NCBI GenBank assembly: GCA_036346225.1
Contig: JARFIW010000999.1
Coordinates: 479,001-543,000 of the forward strand
From: Platerodrilus igneus
Taxonomy: Eukaryota > Arthropoda > Insecta > Coleoptera > Lycidae
Length of the DNA stretch: 64,000 bases
Direction: 5' to 3'
Part shown: positions 11,221 through 23,849 of the stretch, piece by piece
Layout of the letters: each line of letters begins with the position of its first letter
How positions within the stretch are numbered: the first letter of the stretch is position 1
Position numbers and translations under genes: made by a program
Notes under the pieces: generated by a model
Databases searched by the model: none
What the model was told of the DNA's origin: nothing
The model's input: only the letters and a program-made list of their open reading frames with translations

Positions 11221-12855
11221 CAAGCAAATTTCATCTTAACATTAAAATTTTATGGTTAGTACAATTTCACTAATGTCCATTTAAAGTAAATCAATTATAA
11301 AGTAATTCAACACACACAAAAATGTCAAACAAAATAGTATAATTTACCTGAAGGTTACTATCCTCGTAGCTTCAATGTACATCGTCCCTTTAGTTAATCA
11401 CACCATTCCAACAGGATTATATTTACGGCTTCTAATTCTCAACGCTTTTAAAATTTTCTCCATCACCATTTATTTAAATTTGTTTCTGGGCTTTTCCGGA
11501 ACTCATCTGTGTATATCTGACCCTTGTTTCGTGGATCCAGGCACGTATTTGAACCATTTAATTATTAACACCCCGAAAATAGCAAAGAAATTCATGCGTC
11601 TTTCACCAATATACGCCAAAACTGCCTACTTTTGTGTATACATTTGTCGTTGTAAATTTTGCTAATAGGTACAGTGATACTAAATTTTATTACCTTGTAT
11701 CTAAGTGCACTGAAGTACATTCATGTTAGCACGTAAATAACAAACTATTTTGAATCACTAAAATATACGAGCAAAATTTTAAATTATTTTATCAAACTAA
11801 AATGCACTGGTTAACATCTTGAATCAAGTCGCGGATGTAAGAGCTTTTAACGCATCGAATAGTCAAAAGTCTAAGAGGCCGAAACTCATATTACCCCCTC
11901 TATATATAGCAAAAAGCCTGTCTGTCGGTCTGTTCCCCAAAACGGGTAATTCTAAAGAATTTCTCATTCTATGTTCCCAGTCTGTCGCTCGCGCGTCGGT
12001 TTTTACGAATTTTTCACTCGCCCCATTTAAATCTCAGAAAATTTCCACACGGCACGCAAACATGTCCGAGAAAAACTAATTAATTTTGTACAGAAATTGT
12101 TGTTTCTACCTCTGATATTTGCATCCTATTTTCAACCAATTGTGACCCTCGTGACGTTGCTTAAATCACGCCTTTCACTATATGTGTCTTTGCTTGACGC
12201 ATTTTCTCTTTCCTTTTCTAACCTGTTCGTATTGGTGCAAATTGATATTCTTTATTATCGATTATATTTTAGTCCATGTGGACTATCTGGGTTTAATAAC
12301 CCCGTATCGCGCCTTCTCGTGAATATTAAGCCACGGTTTCTCCAAGATTCTTTGAAAACATTAATTATCTGCCAAATTTTCGCCGTACGTGATATTTAAA
12401 CTACGCAGGTGTTCAAAATAATATTAATTCTCAGAGCTTTATTTTCTGGTATTACAGACTTTTATGCTTATTATTAATAATGGTTTAATTAACTCCAATT
12501 AAAATTGACTTCTATCCTTTCATATTTAGCGAATACAAGTTAAATATTAATTATTATATGTACACTTTGTTTTACTACCGGTTACTTAAAATAGGTTAAT
12601 TAATATAAATTTTGCACGTAATTTCCATTTGTTTAGGAATAATTACATTACACGCAGAGCTTTTTAATACTGCTTCTTTTGATATAAAGCGTCTTGTACA
12701 TGATTTAAATCTCTTATGTTTAATGAAACGACTGACCTTTTATGCTTCACGGTTTTAATAAAGCGTATTATTTAATAAAATTCCTTATACACGGTGATTA
12801 AAATTATTTGATGTGTTTATTTAATTTTCTACCCTGGTCTAAATATGAGTAATAT
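11221..12855. other. Left-arm-only segment, no recognised gene
   Basis: This lies between the two A copies and is absent from the right arm. Open frames at 11375-11665, 11819-12079 and 12097-12399 show no motif I recognise and no supporting splice or homology signal. The piece near 11880-12060 is relatively GC-rich (CCCCCTC, CTGTCGCTCGCGCGTCGG). Confidence 0.45.
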
Positions 12856-13513
12856 ATATATATACAATGTCTAATACGTCATCTACATACAATCACCAAA
12901 CCGCTAAAAGTAAAAGAATTTTTATTGCCACATAAATTAAATGTATAATTACATTTAAATATTTAAATATATTCAAATTGCTAAAATGCAAGCAAGAAAT
13001 CCTTGATATAAGATCAAATTAATTTTTTTATTTGAGAGTCAAATAAATCATGATAAAAGGTGGTATAATTTGCATGCCAAGAAAGAAATATACGGCATAC
13101 CTGTCTTAACATGTTTTTGCAAACACACCTTATGTTAATTAAATCCATTATATTAAAAGTTGAATATCGGCATGATTTGCATATATATTACCAGAGAGCT
13201 ATAATTCTAATAAAAAAAACACGAGGTTATATTCGACTGCGAATTCTTGTTATTTTATCTTGACATTGAAATCGTGAGAAGTGAACGACTTCTTTTTACA
13301 AGATTCTACCTGCTGACGTTTAACAATTTGATCCCCATTATATAACATTTCGTATATTTTCTAAATTTTATTTGCTACTTCATACAAAACGCAGCTTATG
13401 AGGAGAGCTAATAAATTCTTTACCACTTCCACGCGTTTGCTTAATATAACAAAATTCTTCACCGCGGCGTTTTAATTTTAGCTTAACCTACCCAGAAAAA
13501 TCTCCAAAGCGGC
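12856..13513 (+). repeat. Second copy of the 3490-4145 segment
   Basis: Near-identical to 3490-4145 and preceded by a TA run. It ends at CCAAAGCGGC, where repeat A begins directly (TCTTTGAAATG). Confidence 0.85.
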
Positions 13514-14178
13514 TCTTTGAAATGTTTGCTCGGCAAACGACTTTTAATAATTTCTCGTTTTGTGAAATAATTGCTTGTTATTTTCAATAGTTATTCGTTG
13601 AAAGTAGCAAACATTTTGCTTCCGAAAACATTTCGTTTATTTAAATAAATTAAATGTGTTGTTATCTGCTAGTGTTCTGTGAAATTCTATTTTGCGATTT
13701 GCACGTGTTCGATTGCTCAAGTTATGAGTAATAAAATCGTTCTTTTAATTAAGTCATTACGGGTATATTTGTAAGGTGGATCGGTAATCATACAAACATC
13801 TAATCTTTTCTAAAAAGTCATCAAACTTTATTTGCTTGACAGTATGTTTGGTTGCCTAAATCGCAGGGACGTTTTAAAATGTATTTCGCTTTCCCAAACT
13901 CACAATGAAATTCAACGGAATTAATTATTGTATTTTGCTATCATTATTGTTTACAATTTATAAATGTTTTCGTCGTTGTTGTCTGGAATATATATTTTTG
14001 CTTTCTTTTGTAGAACATGTAACATTGTAGTGCTGGAAATTATTCTTCCTTACGTACCCTTATCGTTCTAAAAGTTGTATAATAGATATTTACGTAAACT
14101 AGTTATGAAAAGATTATTTTTATTTGACGAATAATTGCCAAAACGAGCGAACGCAGTAAGGGTTGCATAGCGTGTTAA
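13514..14178 (+). repeat. Direct repeat A, second copy
   Basis: Nearly identical to 10555-11220, with single-base indels (for example one T fewer in the TTCTTTTTAATTAAG run). Downstream sequence from 14179 continues the palindrome arm, matching 19880 and below. Confidence 0.88.
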
Positions 14179-14367
14179 GTACAATACTTGATCTAACCCC
14201 GCTTTAAAATATAATAAAAAGATTATGCAGTTCCATCAAATGTAAAAATTCAGCTTCGTTGTTTTGCCTGTGCGTTGCTTTAGAATTGATATTTGGGTAA
14301 ATAACTTTTGTCAGTGCTAAATTTTTGATTACAAATTAAATCGAAAATAAGCGATTCGGAATTAGAT

Positions 14368-15567
14368 ATACCTTCCAAAATAGTAAATTAGCTGTAAATT
14401 TGATAATCCAAGCAAGTCTAGAAACAGGTATAAAGAAGCCGATACGAAGTTTGAAAAATGGTGTCAAGAGAATGGAATAAAAAATGTGCGTGAAAAAGCT
14501 CTACTAGCATACTCCGTAACGCTAAAAAACTATAAAGTATCTACACCCTGGAGTACCTACTCTGTGTTAAGGGTAGAACTTATTTCAAAAGAAATATTTA
14601 CGACCACAAATATACTACTTCAGTAGCATTCCTAAAAAGAAGATCGGCGGATTATCACGTCAAAAATCTATGATTTTTACAAAGGACAACTTTGAAAAGT
14701 TTATTAGAGAGGCTGGTGATAATATGTTTTTATTCGCCAAGGTATAATTTGCTGTCAGCATATTTAAAACAATATCGTTTTTGATGCATTGATTATTTTA
14801 GGCGGCAATGATTATTGAAGTTGCCTGTGCATGTAGAAAAGCGGAAATAACTAACATACTTATCAGTGATATTGTAGATGAGGGAAATTTTTTAAAAAAT
14901 TATCATTTCAAACACAAAACAATGTGATACGAGAATTTGTGATCACAAATAGTTTTTTTTATAATGAAAAATTTTAATTGATATTATTCGAAAATACGTC
15001 AACCTTTGACCACAAATTACAAAGCATAACCGTTTTTTTTTTGTTAAATATTATAGCAGCACATGTGGAGTGCAGCTTGTAAGCGTAAATACATTTGGCA
15101 ATTTACCAAAATTAATTGCTCAACATCTTGGTTTACCAAATACTGCTGCTTATACAGGGCATTGTTTCCGGCTATCATCGTCATTATTGCTCGCAAATTC
15201 AGGGGCGGCTGGCATTTTAAAAATCAAGCAACATGGGGCTGGGAATCTAGTACCGTGGCAGAAGGCTACGTTAAAAATTCTTTGGCCAATAAAAAGAGAA
15301 TTGCAAATAGTATACTAGGAGAACATTTCGAAGTAGCTGTTTCAACCGACGTAAATCCATCGGGTTCAGTGTAAAAGGAGGAAGGACATTCTCAAGTAGG
15401 CATTTTGAAGAATAAAATAAACGTGCCGTCAGGTTCAGTACTGTGTTTGTAATAATTTTGTGGTTAACGTATATACAAACAAATCTATTATCTAATTTGT
15501 AAATTCTAATTAATATTTATTTCTTAAATAAAGGCTTAAGTATTCAGTTACATAAATTTCATTACAT
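14368..15567 (+). mobile_element. Crypton-like insertion, 1.2 kb
   Basis: The right arm supplies the empty site: reading its reverse complement gives ...GTGATTTGGAATAGAT directly joined to CACTAGTAATG, whereas the left arm has GCGATTCGGAATTAGAT, then this 1200-bp segment, then CACTAGTGAAG. No target duplication or clear inverted repeat is visible, which agrees with tyrosine-recombinase (Crypton) integration rather than DDE transposition. The insert carries a decayed tyrosine recombinase gene. Loss from the right arm is the alternative. Confidence 0.7.
14405..15373 (+). pseudogene. Tyrosine recombinase (Crypton-like), frameshifted
   Basis: N-terminal part reads RYKEADTKFEKWCQENGIKN, then LLAYS and STPWSTYSVLR, typical of the DNA-binding domain of these recombinases. 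After frame changes near 14620, FTKDNFEKFIREAG leads to a 60-nt intron (GT at 14742, AG at 14800-14801) and VACACRKAEI, where R is the first catalytic arginine. After a gap at 14925-15060 (stops; possibly a second intron) come NTFGNLPKLIAQHLGLPNTA and TGHCFRLSS with the HxxR box, then in a shifted frame GWESSTVAEGYV with the nucleophilic tyrosine, ending at a stop near 15373. All four catalytic landmarks can be found, but not in one frame. Such enzymes cut and rejoin DNA through a 3'-phosphotyrosine. Confidence 0.75.
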
Positions 15568-17446
15568 CACTAGTGAAGTAATGGACTAAATTATAAAAAA
15601 TTTGACGTTACATAAACGTCAAAACTACATTTAAAGTTTGACACCTCGTAACGGGGTTAGGCAACTAAAAGTTCAACTAGCCGTAGACTAATACAGCCGC
15701 ATTTCTTTATCCGAAGGTGGTACCAAAAAGAAGATAGCTCAATGTGCAATGTTTGCCTTATTCTGTTTTGGAATATAGACACTTTTTTTATTGATTCCGC
15801 AATATATTGCAGACCGTACGTACGCTCACAACCCAAACAGTTATTTTAAAACTTGCTGTTTAAAACTTTAATGCGTTAGAGTACTTTTCTACTCGTTACC
15901 TTTGTGTATAAATTAATGTTAACGTCAACAACTGGCTGTTTAAAATTTTACTGTTACGAGGTGCACTTCCTAAAGCAGATGTTATTGTTACTGTATTATT
16001 ACTCGAGTTCTTGTACATATTTAGTGTTTAGACATGTTGTAAGTATACTTATATTTTGATAATAAGATTTTATTCTTGATATTTTTTGAATGTTTAGGTT
16101 TATACTGTATTATATGCAAATTGACGCTTCTGTGTATATCACGTTGTAACGAACGATTACACAAATGTGTTTTTGACGTTTGTAAATATCCTTTGGGAAT
16201 GTATGTCTTCCTACAAGTTCGTAATATAAATTTTTTTGTTACTGAGATTTCCACCTCTTTTCGGTCTAGGTCACCACCCCCCTCTTTTGAGCTAGCTCGA
16301 ACTCTGATCCTTTTGGAGTTCGATTCTACCATTCTGCCCCTGTGTTTTGTTGCGGTATTCGGTGTAGGTAATTATCTCTACTTACTTTGCTGCATTCTTT
16401 CTTGTCTGCACGGAATACAGTAAGAAAATTATAAGCGATAGTTTATACAATCATACGATGCTAAAAATTATTTCTATTTGAATTACTGGCAATGTGTTTT
16501 TGTCAGTTAAACAATTGATAAAATAGTTACTATTATTTTTTAAAATAAATATAAAAACCGAATGTAACAAGAATTAGCTAACACTTGGATTACTTGAATA
16601 TAAAAATGATTGAAGTATCTCTTCAAATTCTTCAAGCAACAATATATACTAAATGTTCGTGTTGATTAATTGCGAAAGAAACAAAGTCGTAGATAAACGT
16701 TATACTATAGATAGGTTGTAACAGAAATAAATTCCGCTTATTATAAGTCCCTATAACTTGCTTAGATGATGCATTCTGAGTTTAGATTTGCTTTAAACGA
16801 ATTAATTCGCCGTAATACTGCTTAATTATTCACATTAAATTCCTGTTATAGTTCCATTCGTGTTAACACACTAATGTATTTATTATTATTTGATAATTGT
16901 AGGTTGCTTTGATGAAAACTTTAAAATTTATTAAATTTGTCTGCTACCATCATCGATCTAGTATAACTACTGGTCATTGCATCATGCGCAGGTAACACGT
17001 TTGGTATTGTTAGATTCGGAAACATACGTGGACTTTCTTCCTATTTTCGTAATGGACAACATCATTTCCACCGATAATAAATCAATAGCATAGAAGCAGA
17101 GGTTCGTTTGGTTTGAATAGAACGATGACCTAGTCTACATCATTTTTGTTACAGGCGAAACTACTCAATATAAAATTATTTTTTTGTTATTAGTGCAATT
17201 TATTCGATAACTTTGAACAACTTTTATGACAACTTCACTTATCATTTTGATGATAATTTGTAACAAAATCGTTTGACCTTAACAATATGAAATTTTGCAT
17301 TCCTATCATAAAGAAGACAATTCAGAAAGAGCTTTGCTTTGCTCTTGTCATGCAGATGGTTACTGTTAGTTGAAGGACTCTTCCGTGTTATAAAAGAAAA
17401 CTCGTTTTGACCTAGGTTAAACTACTTAAAATGCAAGTTTTAACAT
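15568..17446. other. Inner left arm, no recognised gene
   Basis: Mirrored at 17601-19630. The open frames at 16021-16332 (minus) and 16076-16423 (plus), and their mirror at 18696-18917, overlap a GC-richer patch around 16260-16430 but carry no recognised domain. Their conservation is explained by the palindrome. Confidence 0.5.
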
Positions 17447-17600
17447 AAACTTCATCAAGCGTGTTATAAACGCCCTATCTGCTTGAAATTTTATAAATTA
17501 TTATTTATGAAACTCAACATTTTGCACTTCAGCAAACACAACAAATAATCTTGGTACAAAATTTAAAGCAAACACTGAGACTTACCCCAGGTACAGCAAA
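17447..17600. other. Palindrome spacer
   Basis: Unpaired centre of the large inverted repeat. It contains the direct repeat of 7058-7108 at 17453-17505. Confidence 0.75.
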
Positions 17601-20600
17601 ATGTTAAAACTTGCATTTTAAGTAGTTACCCTAGGTCAAAACAAGTTTTTCTTTATGACACAGAAGAGTCCTTCAAGTAACAGCAACCATCTGCTTAACG
17701 AGAGCAAAGCAAAGCTCTTTCTGAATTATCTTCTTTATGATAGGAATGCAAAATTTCATATTGTAAACGTCAAACGATTTTGTTACAAAATATCATCAAA
17801 ATGATAAGTGACGTTGTCATAAAAGTTGTTCAAAGTTATCGAATAAGTTGCACTGATAACAAAAAAATTATTTTATATCAAATAACAAAACCATTGAGGA
17901 GTTTCGTCTGCAACAAAAATGATGTGGACTAGGTCATCGTTTTATTCAAACCAAACGAACCTCTGCTTCCATGCTATCGATTTATTATTGGTGGAAATGA
18001 TGTTGTCCATTACGAAAATAGGAAGAAAGTTCACGTACGTTTCCGAATCTAACGGTACCAAGCGTGTTACCTGCGCATGAGGTAACTGACAAGTTCTTAT
18101 ACTAGATTAATAATGGTAACGGACAAATTTAATAAATTTTAGAATTTTCATCAAAGCAACCTACAATTATCAAATAAGAATAAATACATTAGTGTGCTAA
18201 CATGAAAGGAACAACCTTGTGTAACTATAACAGAAATTTAATGTGAATAATTAAGCAGTATTGCGGCGAATTAATTCTTTTAAAGCAAAACCAAACTCAG
18301 AATTATCTAAGCAAATTATTGGGACTTATAATGAGCAAAATTTATTTCTGTTACAACCTATTTGCTGTATGGAGTTTATTTACTTCTGTTTTTTTCGCAA
18401 TTAATCAACACGAACATTTAGTATATATTGTTCCTTGAAGAATTTGAAAAGATACTTCAATCATTTTTATATTCAAGTAATCCAAGTGGTCACTTAGCTA
18501 ATTCTTATTACATTCGGTTTTTATATTTATTTTATAAATAATAGTAACTACTTTATCAATTGTTTAACTGAGATAAAAACGTTTGAATTATTCGCATTAA
18601 AGTGGCACTAATAAAAGTACATACGCATTGCCAGTAAGTTAAGTAGAAATAGTTTTTAGCATCGTATGATTGTATAAACTACCGCTTATAATTTCTTACG
18701 GTATTCCGTGCAGACAAGAAAGAATGCAGCAAAGTAAGTAGAGATAATCACTTACACCGAATATTGCAACAAAACACAGGGGCAGAACGGTAGAGTCGAA
18801 CTCCAAAAGGATCAGAGTTCGAGCTAGCTCAAAAGAGGAGGGTGGGTGACCTAGACCGAAAAGAAGTGGAAATCTCAGTAACAAAAAATTTATATTTACG
18901 AACTTGTAGGAAAACATACAGTCCCAAAAGAATATTTACAAACGTCAAAAACACATTTGCGTAATCGTTCGTTACAACGTGATATACACAGAAGCGTCAA
19001 TTTACATATAATACAGTATAAATTTAATCATTCAAAAAATATCAAAAATAAAATCTTATTATCTAAATATAAGTATACTTACAACATGTATCAAACATAA
19101 ATATGTACAAGAACTTTAGTAATAATACAGTAACAATAACATCTGCTTTAGGAAGTGCACCTCGTAACAGTAAAATTTAAACAGCCAGTTGTTGACGTTA
19201 ACATTAATTTATACAAAAAGGTATCGAGTAGAAAAGTGTTTCAACGCATTAAAATTTTAAACAGCAAGTTTTAAAATAACTGTTCGAGTTGTGAGCGTAC
19301 GTACGATCTGCAATTTATTGCGGAATCGATCAAAAAAAGTCTATCTTCCAAAACAGCAACACAAAATAAAGCAAATAGAAAAATACATTGCACCTTAAGT
19401 TGTATTCTTTTTGGTACCACCTTAGGACAAGGAAATTCGGCTGTATTCGTCTACAGCTGGGTGCTGGAACAACTTAATTAACTGTACTAACACAAACGCA
19501 TTTTAAAAGCGCGACTTTACAACGTTCAAAGGACGTTATATATCAGAATAAAATGAAGAAGTGATAGAGCGACGAACAGGTAAAATTTTCAATAGTTGAA
19601 CTTTTAGTTGCCTAACCCTGTTATGATGTGTCAAACTTTAAATGTATTTTTGACGTTATGTCACGTTATATCGGTTCATCACATTACTAGTGATCTATTC
19701 CAAATCACTCATTTTCGATTTAATTTGTAATCAAAAATTCAGCACTGACAAGAGTTATTTACATAAATATCAACTAAATAGCAACACTCAGGTAAAGTGA
19801 GGAAGCTGAATTTTTACATTTGATGAAACCGCACAATTTTTTTATTATATTTTAAAACGGGCTTAGATAAAATATTGTACTTAACACGTTATGCAACCCT
19901 ATTTTTACTTGACTCATGTAATTTACAAAACTCGCTCACTGCGTTCGTTTGTTTTGGCAAATATTCTATTCGTCAAATAAAATTAATCTTTTCATAACTG
20001 GTTTACGAAAATATTTATTATACAATTTTTAGAACGATAGGGGTACGTAAGGAAGAACCATTTCCAGTACTACAATGTTACATGTTCTACGAAAGAAAGC
20101 AAAAACATATATTCCAGACAACAACGACAAAAGCATTCCTAAATTGCAAACAATAATGATAGCAAAATACGATAATTAATTCCATTGAATTTTGTTAGAA
20201 TGTGAAAGCAAAATAGATTTTAAAACGTCCCTGCTATTTGGGCAACCAGACATACTGTCAAGCAAATAAAGTTTTATGCCTTTTTAGAAAGATTGGAGGT
20301 TTGTATGATTATCGATCCACCCTACAAATGTACCCGGAATGACTTAATTAAAAAGAACGGTTTTATAACTCATAACTTGAGCAACCGAACACGTACAAAT
20401 AGCAAAATAGAAATTTACAGAACACGAACAGATAACAACACATTTAATGTATTTAAATGAACGAGAAGTTTTCAGAAGCAAAATGTTTGCTACTTTCAAC
20501 GAATAACTATTGAAAATAAAAAGCACGTATTTTACGGAACTAGAAAATATTTAAAGTTGTTTGAAAAGCAAACATTTCAAAGAATTATAAACGGTTATAG

Positions 20601-23546
20601 GATATAGTTTACTCATTGAGGATCATTTCTATACAGGACGGTTTTAATACGTATTTATTAAGTTTGTATTATTTGAGACTTACATAAGAAGAGTTTAGAT
20701 TTACGTTTTTAATTACAGTAGTTGCAATTTAATGCAGAATCCTTGTATTTCAAAAAGTTGTCATAACAACTTTTATTTATTCTAGGGGTAAACCCCATTT
20801 TACAATTTAATAATCTAGCATTATTTCATTAGCCTATATTACATTAAGTACCTATTGGATATGTATACTAAATGTGTGAATATGCAGGCAATATTTGAAT
20901 TAAAAATAACTTATGTAAATAGTTTCTTAGCTCTAAACTCAAAGTGTAGCATATGTTACATTTTTCTTTACCTTTCATTTATTAAACAGAGATTATTTAC
21001 TACTGCTGTTTCTTTTTAAATTAAAAGGAATGTGTGGTTCATATCGTTGATAGAAGTATTAAAGACATATTTCGATCGTTTTTATATTCAAGTAATTCAG
21101 GTGGTAACGTAACTAATTCATATTACATCCGGTTTTTACATGTTTTTATACATAATAATTGAATCATTTGTTTGACCAACACAAAAATATTAAGCGTCTA
21201 CAAGGTAAGCGGCGGAAGTCTACAAAAATAAAGCTAGAAATAAATTTTCAATCTTGAATAATGTTACTTGTATTTTAATATATCTGTTTAGATAGCTAAA
21301 GGACATCTGATGTACCCATTGTAGATATGATGTAACAATTTTTTTACACTTATAAAAGCCTATAATTGTAATTATAAAATACACTGCATTGTTTATTCAA
21401 ATAAACAATTAATTTAGCGATGTTAATAAATGTTCAGATCAGTACCGTATAGCCAGCCCAATCACGAGTCATATATTAATTAATAATACTAATAATATAA
21501 GCATTCGTATCGTTGGTTATTTGAAGTGCATTTCCAATGTGAGACGATTTCTGTGCATCGTGCGCATTCTGTCGACGGAAGAATTGGGCGGACTCGGCTT
21601 TTCACTACGGTTATAAACACCATGAGTCTCAATATGGTCCGGGTTAGCAATTTACGCCTCGCCATAGATGTGACAGCGTAATCAAGTGCTGAATGCACTT
21701 GACTTTTGATTGTTTCTGATAATACGCTCATAGGTTTACCAATTTTTAATCTCACTAACTCACTGATTTGCCAATTTTTAATCTTCACGATTTATAAGCT
21801 TACGAATTTACAAGTTTAGATATCACGTTTTAATTTCTTAGTTTATTATTAGATAATCTCGCTTTAAGTGCACAATCACTAGCTCGTTTAACCACTTTAT
21901 TCGAATAATTTATTCCAAGGATTTATTTTATATTTCGATTTACTTCGATGGATTGCACAGCAAGTTCATGAAAATGGTTCCCTGTAGTGGTCCAGTATAA
22001 TACGCTGTTACGATTTTAATTCGTCATTTGTTCAGAAGAAGAAGCTCAAATTTACGCTTTCGTAAGATGCAGGTGTAAAAAGTTCGCTGACTTCACTTGT
22101 TTGTCCAAGAACCGTAAGCTATCACATGTGGTCTCAACAAGGTATTGATGTAATGGAGTTTCAAAGTACAACCCGTTACTAAGGTAAGCGTTAGCCTAAG
22201 GACATGACCTGACAACAACTGTTCTGAATAACTTTAAAACGAGGCGGATATTTGAAACTAAAATGGTGGTGTTTTACGAAGAAGCCGAGAGAAATTTTAT
22301 CGTTTGGATTTTATTATAGTATAAATTATTGTTTACATTAGACATTACTGCAAATAATTAAGATTATCAATTTTCTTATTTAATCCGGAAAAGTATTTCA
22401 TTCAATTTCAGTAATACATAAAGAACTAATTTTACTTAGCATTGAATACAAAACAAATGTTTGTAAACCAAAGTAAACAAATCTGTGCATTTTAGGTATT
22501 TAAAAACTTTACGGTTATATTTAAATCATTGTTGACATTTTGATTCATAACAAAGATTACCAAAATTCTCATGTTTAAACATCTTAGTCTAAAAGATTAG
22601 ACCACGTTTTTATTATACATTTTTGTATATAAATTTTACAACAAAAAAATGTAAATTTAATTAAAGAACCATCATTTGATTTAATTGAACAACTGCTTTA
22701 TTTTGGACAAGTGCGCCCAAAGGTAAAGATAAATAAGTTTTAAAAAGAATATATACCCTTTTATAAAAAATAAGATTAATGGCTGTGACTCAATAAAGAA
22801 GTACTAAACAGCGCTTTCAAGAAGCTTGATATTTAAATTTCTTTTTGCTACCTAAGTTTAAATTATAGGTATTCTTTATTGTATAAAGTAGCAAGAGTGT
22901 ATCTCTTGTGTCCTTCGTTATTATAATATTGTTTCCTTTCGGATCTTGCGTTTTGCAGTAAAAGCGATTTTCCCCCTAAAGACTTCTAAGTTCTCCCTTA
23001 GGGCAACCCGTGCTTTATCAATTCTAGGAATTGGTGGCGCCCCTTTTGCACCCCCTATTTTTTTAATGCGAGAGTCAGTACACAAAACAATAATTTTGTT
23101 GTGAAACCCACGACCACTCCTCATAAGCTCTACCCGAGGAATATACCCCTAGCTTAGTCGGAAGACCATTCATTATAAGGGGATCAAAAACCAGAGGTAC
23201 ATAAAGTAGCCTCGATGTTTACAATGAGGAGAGGCAATTGCTGTTTTGCACACTTGCACTAAACCTAAACCATTCGTGTAATTAATTTTCTTAGTTGAAA
23301 ATGGTAGGAAACCAAGCAGAACTTGAAACGTTGATTTGTTTTGATTCAACGCTTAAAACGCATTATGTTTTGATTTTGGGTTTTGCACGCTTTATTGTTC
23401 AAGCATGCCATTATTATCTAAAACTCTAAGAGCAACCCAACATTTAATTGCAGATTGAAATATATACATTGATAGAACACTTTATTCAGCGGTAGACTGT
23501 TTCAATTGTTATTTTATCTTATTTTCTCATAACTCTCATAAATCAT
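17601..23546 (-). repeat. Right arm of the ~21-kb palindrome (inner part)
   Basis: Reverse complement of the left arm with the Crypton-like insert and the second A plus B segments missing. It includes the mirrored solo LTR 21331-23223 and a single copy of A. Pairing breaks off after CTCATAAAT at about 23546. No gene. Confidence 0.9.
21331..23223 (-). mobile_element. Solo LTR (family L), right palindrome arm
   Basis: Mirror of 7908-9809: it reads TGTAACAATTTTTTT at 21331 and ends GATGTTTACA at 23223. Both flanks are ATGA (21327-21330, 23224-23227), equal to TCAT on the LTR strand, whereas both left-arm flanks are TCGT. Shared internal blocks include the CCGACTAAGC..AGGGGT site near 23150. It contains no gene; the open frames at 21489-21788 and 22921-23124 are LTR sequence. 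Confidence 0.8.
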
Positions 23547-23552
23547 CATTAG

Positions 23553-23750
23553 AAATATCGAGAAGGTACAAAGTTAGCTTTTTGGTTCGAGTACAAGGTT
23601 CAACCGCCCTATTCAGAGCAAGGCAAACTTAGGTGTCAATAATCCATAATTCAACTTGGGTTGATGGAAAGTATTCACAATGTATCGGCAATTTATTTAA
23701 TTTCGCGATCATTTTCGCGTTCGATAGCTTTTTATCGCGAGTTGTTGAAA
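23553..23750 (+). repeat. Direct repeat, probable remnant of the Gypsy 5' LTR
   Basis: AAATATCGAGAAGGTA through TAGCTTTTTATC is repeated at 28222-28420 in the same orientation, with a 16-bp indel after AAAGTATTCAC. The pair flanks a Gypsy coding region, so these are the best LTR candidates, but neither has clean TG..CA ends and this copy abuts the palindrome break at 23546. Confidence 0.6.
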
Positions 23751-23849
23751 AGACTTGTGTAGTCAGTTGATAATACGGGACTGTAATTTGTGTAAATAGA
23801 GATTTCGTTATAATGCTGTCAAATAGTAAGATTGTAGTGAAAAAGTCAT

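Larger units (their letters stand above)
7058..17446 (+). repeat. Left arm of a ~21-kb imperfect palindrome
   Basis: Read in reverse complement, this arm matches 17601-23546 and 27778-28015. Anchors: CTAGGT..AACTACTTAAAATG at 17411 with its mirror at about 17605; the block 15700-17440 with 17600-19550; 14150-14350 with 19705-19905; 7600-10554 with 20590-23546; and 7110-7320 with 27778-28015. The arms differ by many point changes and small indels plus large arm-specific insertions (10555-13513 and 14368-15567 on the left; 23553-27777 on the right). No intact gene lies in the arm. The 154-nt spacer is 17447-17600. Confidence 0.9.

Noticed and set aside
11375..12399. Three consecutive plus-strand ORFs in the left-arm-only segment
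   Set aside because: Different frames, no shared domain, no splice signals that join them.
16021..18917. ORFs sharing LARTLILLEFDST in both palindrome arms
   Set aside because: Conservation is explained by the inverted duplication; frames are interrupted differently and no family was recognised.
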